From JADFNO01 sp965369945 (GTDB lineage Bacteria; Planctomycetota; Phycisphaerae; Phycisphaerales; SM1A02): a stretch of DNA of 9,216 nucleotides. Position numbers and translations under genes: made by a program. The notes under the pieces are model-generated. The model was not told the origin of the DNA. It saw nothing but the letters and a program-made list of their open reading frames with translations, and searched no databases. Below are positions 5,663-9,216 of the stretch, one piece after another. The stretch covers positions 1 through 9,216 of the forward strand of contig CBDUST010000183.1 of assembly GCA_965369945.1 (NCBI GenBank), read 5' to 3'. Within the stretch, counting starts at the first letter, position 1, and the number at the start of each line of letters is the position of its first letter.

Positions 5663-5938
5663 CTACTTCATTTCGGCGGAGAGTGCGGCTTGGGTGGCGC
5701 GGGTGCGCAAGACATCGATCATCGAGCGCACTTCTGCGGCCATTTGGGTGTTGGGGAATTCGCTGACGATGGTGTCGCCGAGGCGTGCGGCTTCGGCCCA
5801 GCGGTGATCGTTGACGGCGAGCTTGAATTGCACGCCGAGGTTCTCGCGGGGACGTACGATGACCCCTTGTGCGACTTCAGCCAGTCGCTCAGCTTCTTCA
5901 CGGGTCCGGTAACGATCCAACTCCTTGAGTGTTCTCAT
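5663..5938 (-). CDS. C-terminal TPR-like part of the split membrane protein gene
   Basis: 91 aa, starting at an ATG that lies two codons after the in-frame TAA ending the upstream piece. It is helical and TPR-like: FKLAVNDHRWAEAARLGDTI, then SEFPNTQMAAEVRSMIDVLR. The reading frame is the same as in the 276-aa piece, so it is the natural continuation of that gene. It lacks its own convincing ribosome site; if translated, it would be by reinitiation after the TAA. Alone it has no membrane anchor. Confidence 0.6.
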   Translation of the reverse strand: MRTLKELDRYRTREEAERLAEVAQGVIVRPRENLGVQFKLAVNDHRWAEAARLGDTIVSEFPNTQMAAEVRSMIDVLRTRATQAALSAEMK

Positions 5939-5944
5939 CGCCGC

Positions 5945-6775
5945 TTAGACATCATCGCGCGGCGCCAGGTCGAGGAATCGGGTTTCGAGCTCTTTACGGT
6001 GCTCGGCGCGAGCGCGCATGATCCGCCCGTCGAGATCGTCGATGATATGAGAATCGGGATATAGTCGGCGTATGCGCGAGGCTTCATGATGTGCGGCTGC
6101 CCAATCGCGGTCGGTGAGTAATGCATCAAGTCGCGTCAGCGCCGTGTCAACCTGCGCTTCGTAATGTTCATCACGTGCCCGATCGATGGTCGAGCGAAAT
6201 GCCTCCGCCTCCTTGCGGTAGCCGAACTGATTGGCCATCTCGTCACAGAGGGTAATCGCGGCGTCGTAGTCGCCCCGGCCAATGTCTTGGTCGATGGCGC
6301 GGCGCAACAGACCGAGCTCGCGCTCACGAAAGAGGACGCGCTTGGCGTGGTCGGAGAGCATGGAGTTTTCGAGGATGTGCGCAAGTAGGTCGTCAGTGCG
6401 TGAAGCGGATGGCGACGGACTCGGTGCTTCCGGTGTTTTAGCGTGCAAGGCAATAGGCAGGGAGCTACCGACAACGAGCAGGCCGAGCAGTCCAGCGCCG
6501 ATGAGCGACGAACCGTCATCCATCACCGCCCCGGCGGCGATAGTTCCAGCACCGGTGATCGCCAACACGCCGTACAGCGCCGCCAGCCACGACTTCAAGA
6601 CGATGCCGGCGATGAGCGCGATCGCCGCCGATCCACCCGCCACCAGAGTTGCGATCCCCCACTCTTGCGTAAGGTTCATCGCCCCAGCGACGATAGCCGA
6701 GGCGCACCACAGCCCGAGTGCCCCGAGGATGATGAACGTTTGCGTCGTCGCAGGTCGTGTGGTTTGCTGATTCAT
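5945..6775 (-). CDS. Membrane protein with four TM segments and TPR-like cytoplasmic part (N-terminal piece)
   Basis: 276 aa. Hydrophobic segments at about 13-33, 40-60, 63-83 and 90-111 predict four membrane helices; a Pro/Ser linker (113-125) follows, then a helical domain with TPR-like units (AIDQDIGRGDYDAAITLCDE and LDALLTDRDWAAAHHEASRI). TPR-like repeats usually mediate protein contacts. I know the type as a recurrent planctomycete hypothetical protein without assigned function. It starts 26 nt after the cupin gene on the same strand, with only AAGG close to the ATG. It ends at a TAA in the same frame as the downstream 91-aa piece, so it is probably truncated. Confidence 0.75.
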   Translation of the reverse strand: MNQQTTRPATTQTFIILGALGLWCASAIVAGAMNLTQEWGIATLVAGGSAAIALIAGIVLKSWLAALYGVLAITGAGTIAAGAVMDDGSSLIGAGLLGLLVVGSSLPIALHAKTPEAPSPSPSASRTDDLLAHILENSMLSDHAKRVLFRERELGLLRRAIDQDIGRGDYDAAITLCDEMANQFGYRKEAEAFRSTIDRARDEHYEAQVDTALTRLDALLTDRDWAAAHHEASRIRRLYPDSHIIDDLDGRIMRARAEHRKELETRFLDLAPRDDV

Positions 6776-6801
6776 CTGCCTTGGCGATCAACTACCCGGC
6801 T

Positions 6802-7170
6802 TTAGCTTCCGGGGGTGGGTTTGCCGCAATCGAAGGTAATAGGGACTAAACAGAGGAACTTGAACGGAGCATTCCCGTTATTTACAAACTGGTGGATCAC
6901 ATTGGGTTGAACGAAAACAGCATCACCGGACTTGAGATCATGGAACTCGCCGTCGTGTTCGAGGCGGGCCGTACCTTCGACGACATAGACCTCGTGCTCA
7001 TAGTCGTGGCTGTGGCGAGGTGAATGGCCGCCGGGCTCGACCGTGAAGTGACGCATGGCAAAGTTCGGCGCGTCATCAGCTCGACCGACCATCATCCGCA
7101 TGGTGATGCCCTCAGCCCCCTCCATCTGCATGGGAGCGCCCTCCATCTCCTGGGCTCGTCGGATCAGCAT
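6802..7170 (-). CDS. Single-domain cupin protein
   Basis: 122 aa, a typical size for a one-domain cupin_2 protein. Cupin motif 1 is present as GGHSPRHSHDYEHEVYVVEG (residues 47-66), giving metal ligands H53, H55 and E60; motif 2 is GDAVFVQPNVIHQFVNNG (82-99) with H93. Small cupins of this kind bind a divalent metal and act as dioxygenases, isomerases or ligand sensors; the substrate is not predictable. I place the start at the ATG at 7170 because AAGGAGG lies 5 nt upstream; a GTG at 7194 would put that ribosome site inside the gene. It is the first gene of the minus-strand block, divergent from the MBL hydrolase gene. Confidence 0.85.
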   Translation of the reverse strand: MLIRRAQEMEGAPMQMEGAEGITMRMMVGRADDAPNFAMRHFTVEPGGHSPRHSHDYEHEVYVVEGTARLEHDGEFHDLKSGDAVFVQPNVIHQFVNNGNAPFKFLCLVPITFDCGKPTPGS

Positions 7171-7175
7171 CGTCG

Positions 7176-7182
7176 CCTCCTT
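7176..7182 (-). promoter_or_regulatory. Strong Shine-Dalgarno of the cupin gene
   Basis: AAGGAGG on the minus strand ends 5 nt before the ATG at 7170 and decides that start over the upstream in-frame GTG at 7194. Confidence 0.75.
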
Positions 7183-7257
7183 CGCAAGAATCACCGGTTA
7201 CTCTATCGGCCTATGTCGCTGCGCGGCAGTTTTCAATAGCACCGAAAGGTCATACAA

Positions 7258-7905
7258 GTGAAAAGGCCGGAGATTGCAACGTTCGTTCTGTCGGACTTCC
7301 AGACCAACTGCTTCGTGGTGAGCACGCCTGGGGATACGGACTGCTGGATTGTAGATTGCGGTTTTGAGCCGGAGGCGATGCTGGATTACCTGGCCGAAAA
7401 GGGACTCAATCCGATCGCGCTCTTGCTGACGCATGCTCATTCGGACCATATTGCGGGGGTTGATGCGGCGCTGAGCCGGTTCGGGGCGATGCCAATCTAC
7501 ATCCACGAAGCTGAGGCCGGGTTTTGTAGCGACCCGATGTTGAATCTCTCATCCTTTATGGGGATGGAGGTGCGCGTGACCGAGCCGGACCACCAAGTCG
7601 GTGATGGCGACACATTATCGCTCAATGGGACGGACTGGCGCGTGGTTCACGCTCCGGGGCATAGCCCAGGCGGCGTGTTGTTCGTCCATGACGAGTCGAA
7701 CCAGGCGATCGTGGGCGACACGTTATTTGCTGGAGGTATCGGGCGTTTTGATTTTCCTACGTCCAACGTAAAGGACCTGCGTCGGACGATCAGCGAGGTG
7801 CTCATGTCGCTGCCGGACGAAATGACGATTCATCCCGGGCATGGGCCGAGCACGACGATCGGTGACGAACGCCGGACGAATCCGTACGTCGTGCACGGAT
7901 TCTAA
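7258..7905 (+). CDS. MBL-fold metallo-hydrolase, glyoxalase II-like
   Basis: 215 aa, the usual size of the short (YcbL-type) glyoxalase II-like hydrolases. All metal-binding motifs are present: THAHSDH with H59, H61, D63 and H64; HAPGHSPGG with H131; VGDTLFAGGIGR with D154; and HPGHGPSTTIGDERRTNP with H192. The DTLF-GGIGR and PGHGPSTT-GDER-TNP signatures mark this subgroup, which hydrolyses thioesters or related substrates in the cytoplasm; it lacks the C-terminal domain of classical GloB. The start is GTG at 7258, preceded by GAAAGG about 8-9 nt upstream. It is transcribed away from the cupin gene, with an 87-nt shared upstream region. Confidence 0.92.
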   Translation: MKRPEIATFVLSDFQTNCFVVSTPGDTDCWIVDCGFEPEAMLDYLAEKGLNPIALLLTHAHSDHIAGVDAALSRFGAMPIYIHEAEAGFCSDPMLNLSSFMGMEVRVTEPDHQVGDGDTLSLNGTDWRVVHAPGHSPGGVLFVHDESNQAIVGDTLFAGGIGRFDFPTSNVKDLRRTISEVLMSLPDEMTIHPGHGPSTTIGDERRTNPYVVHGF

Positions 7906-8047
7906 CGCGGCGGGTGGAACACAAATCAGTCGGCCGACCGCCCCAAACCACACAACTGCGATCTCTTGGTGCATCCTGTTGATTGACGCACTCAGCCCAG
8001 CGGGCAACCTGCCGATATTTCCGTTCGCCGGGAAGGGGTTTATTCCG

Positions 8048-8560
8048 ATGCAGTGTCCACAGTGTAGGTCAGCGCTCGAGCCGTTGGAGTACGAAGGTTC
8101 GCCGGTTCATGGTTGCGACACGTGTGGCGGCGAGTTCATCGGCGCCGAAGACCTGGGATGCATCGTGCGCCTTCGACAGGAGCAATTCAGCGCCGAGCTG
8201 CAAGCTTCACTGGCCGAACGTCAACCGAGCTTCAGCGTGCCGGAATCGGAAACGACCCGATCGTTGAGCTGCCCCGATTGCGGCGAGTCGATGCGGGTGG
8301 TGAACTACGGCGGTGATAGCGGCGTCTTCGTCGATCGATGCGAGCGATGCGACGGTATATGGCTCGATCAACAGGAACTGGAAAAGATCCAACTCCTGAT
8401 GGAGCAATGGGCTGACGAAGCGCCCCAACAATTGCGTGCGCTTTCCACCGAGCTCGAATCTGCTCGGCAAGCGGCGGCTGCACAGACCAACAGCGCGTTC
8501 TCCGGTTCACGGTTTGCGTTCGTCAACGCCGTGATCAACCGCTTGCTCGACGCAGCGTAA
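8048..8560 (+). CDS. Protein with two TFIIB-like zinc ribbons
   Basis: 170 aa. Two copies of the zf-TFIIB type ribbon are visible: C3/C6 with C23/C26 (CPQC, then CDTCGGEF) and C75/C78 with C98/C101 (CPDCGESM, then CERCDGIWLDQQELE). The CxxCxGxWLD form and the following helix are typical of this bacterial family, whose function is unknown. The C-terminal ~60 residues are helical and Ala/Gln-rich. The ATG at 8048 is chosen because GGAAGGGG lies 9 nt upstream and the first ribbon begins at once; the longer frame from 7841 would run back through the MBL gene. The 142-nt gap after the MBL gene shows no clear terminator or promoter. Confidence 0.85.
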   Translation: MQCPQCRSALEPLEYEGSPVHGCDTCGGEFIGAEDLGCIVRLRQEQFSAELQASLAERQPSFSVPESETTRSLSCPDCGESMRVVNYGGDSGVFVDRCERCDGIWLDQQELEKIQLLMEQWADEAPQQLRALSTELESARQAAAAQTNSAFSGSRFAFVNAVINRLLDAA

Positions 8561-8633
8561 ATCACAATCGATCCTGAGTCTGAACGTCACGTTTTCGCAT
8601 GCGCCCAGCGGCACGCTGTGATACAGTATTGGC

Positions 8634-9216
8634 ATGATGCGATGGGCGACAGGACGTGCAACGCAGGTGCTGGCAGCGATTCTGCTAATAGCCTGCCTCG
8701 GCAAACCAACCCTTCATGCGCAGGATGATGTTGTACCGGATACGACTCGACCTGACTCGATCCATACGAACGAACCGACTGAGGCGATCCGCGTGATGTC
8801 GTTCAACATCCGTTATGGCACGGCCAAAGACGGCGAAAACGCATGGCCGCATCGTCGCGAGTTGGTGTTTGATGTGATCCGCAAACATCGACCGGACCTC
8901 GTTGGGATGCAGGAGGTTCTCAACGGCCAGCGCGCGGAACTGTTGCGAGCGCTACCGGAGTACGAATCGCTTGGCACGGGTCGGTTCGACGGAATGTTGC
9001 GCGGAGAGATCTCCCCCATCGTCTATCGCAAGGACCGTTTTGAAGTACTCGAACACGGCCAATTCTGGCTCTCGGATACGCCCGAGGTTCCGGGCTCGAA
9101 ATCGTGGGGGAATTCGATCACGCGCATTTGCACGTGGGCGAGAATGCGCGATTCTAGGACCGGCCAGTCGTGTTACTTTTACAACACGCCTTTGGGTCAT
9201 CCATCGCCCCCCTCAC
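8634..9216 (+). CDS. Exported endonuclease/exonuclease/phosphatase-family enzyme (3' end outside window)
   Basis: 194 codons are visible and open to the window end. The N-terminus is a signal sequence: hydrophobic segment ~11-22, then either a lipobox LIAC (Cys21) or signal peptidase I cleavage after LHA (29). The mature part has EEP-family landmarks: MSFNIRYG with N58, ENAWPHRR, PDLVGMQEV with E94, GRFDG, GEISPIVYR, FWLSDTPEVPGSKSWGN and ITRICTWARMRD. EEP enzymes are metal-dependent phosphodiesterases acting on nucleic acids, lipids or phosphorylated sugars; this exported group has unclear substrates. The expected NTHLDH motif appears as NTPLGH at 184-189, close to the window end, possibly through base errors. 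ATG codons at 8634 and 8637 both fit, with no strong ribosome site. Confidence 0.85.
   Translation, partial: MMRWATGRATQVLAAILLIACLGKPTLHAQDDVVPDTTRPDSIHTNEPTEAIRVMSFNIRYGTAKDGENAWPHRRELVFDVIRKHRPDLVGMQEVLNGQRAELLRALPEYESLGTGRFDGMLRGEISPIVYRKDRFEVLEHGQFWLSDTPEVPGSKSWGNSITRICTWARMRDSRTGQSCYFYNTPLGHPSPPS

Larger units (their letters stand above)
5663..6775 (-). pseudogene. Full extent of membrane/TPR-like gene interrupted by in-frame TAA
   Basis: The 276-aa and 91-aa pieces share one frame and are separated by TAA (5945-5947) plus two Ala codons. Read through, the protein is about 370 aa with a continuous helical repeat region: LDLAPRDDV, stop, AAMRTLKELDRYRT. From memory, planctomycete relatives have an uninterrupted DDV-x-x-AM-x-x-LKELDRYLT stretch here. 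A single substitution from CAA, GAA or AAA would create the stop. Either the gene is newly inactivated, the two parts work as a split protein, or the base is a sequencing error. Confidence 0.65.

Noticed and set aside
5396..6064. 222-aa plus-strand frame
   Set aside because: It crosses several minus-strand features, including the split membrane gene, and looks like an antisense shadow.
6792..6822. CCCGG/CCGGG hairpin overlapping the end of the cupin gene as a terminator
   Set aside because: Only five base pairs, no T-run, and the next gene starts 26 nt away on the same strand.
7841..8047. N-terminal extension of the zinc-ribbon gene inside the MBL gene
   Set aside because: The extension overlaps the end of the hydrolase; a good ribosome site stands before the internal ATG at 8048.

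Overview
The window looks like a piece of a planctomycete genome, most likely of the Phycisphaerae type. The best clue is two stretches of minus-strand sequence that translate to the dockerin-like ending LALFANWGAC / LALLANWGPC, a C-terminal tail common on exported planctomycete proteins. The lineage call is inference from these tails and from the general protein style; no rRNA or marker gene is present. The last 30-40 bases look error-prone, which would fit a contig edge.

Region 1 (1-518) holds no long gene. Positions 24-206 form a strongly folded candidate RNA: two hairpin systems, then a nearly ideal H-type pseudoknot made of two perfect 9-bp helices, then a terminal 7-bp hairpin. The layout and a few short motifs recall HEARO/omega-RNAs of IscB elements, but no IscB gene follows. 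A spacer with an 8-bp tandem repeat comes next.

Region 2 (519-4132, plus strand) is a compact four-gene operon: a 407-aa protein with an N-terminal PIN-type ribonuclease domain, a 457-aa protein with a C-terminal PD-(D/E)XK nuclease domain, and two small paralogous proteins of 168 and 122 aa. Two predicted nucleases with two small partner-like proteins, next to repeats, decayed gene ends and a candidate mobile-element RNA, look like an uncharacterised defence or nucleic-acid-processing module. This is the most interesting part of the window.

Region 3 (4133-7170, minus strand) starts with a repeat-rich convergent spacer, then carries (in transcription order) a small cupin protein, a four-TM protein with TPR-like C-terminus that is cut in two by an in-frame TAA, a detached dockerin tail, and an exported lipoprotein-like protein of unknown function followed by a second detached dockerin tail in another frame. 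Several genes here show decay.

Region 4 (7258-9216, plus strand) is divergent from the cupin gene and holds housekeeping-type genes: an MBL-fold hydrolase of the glyoxalase II-like group, a protein with two TFIIB-like zinc ribbons, and the start of an exported endonuclease/exonuclease/phosphatase-family enzyme that runs off the end.
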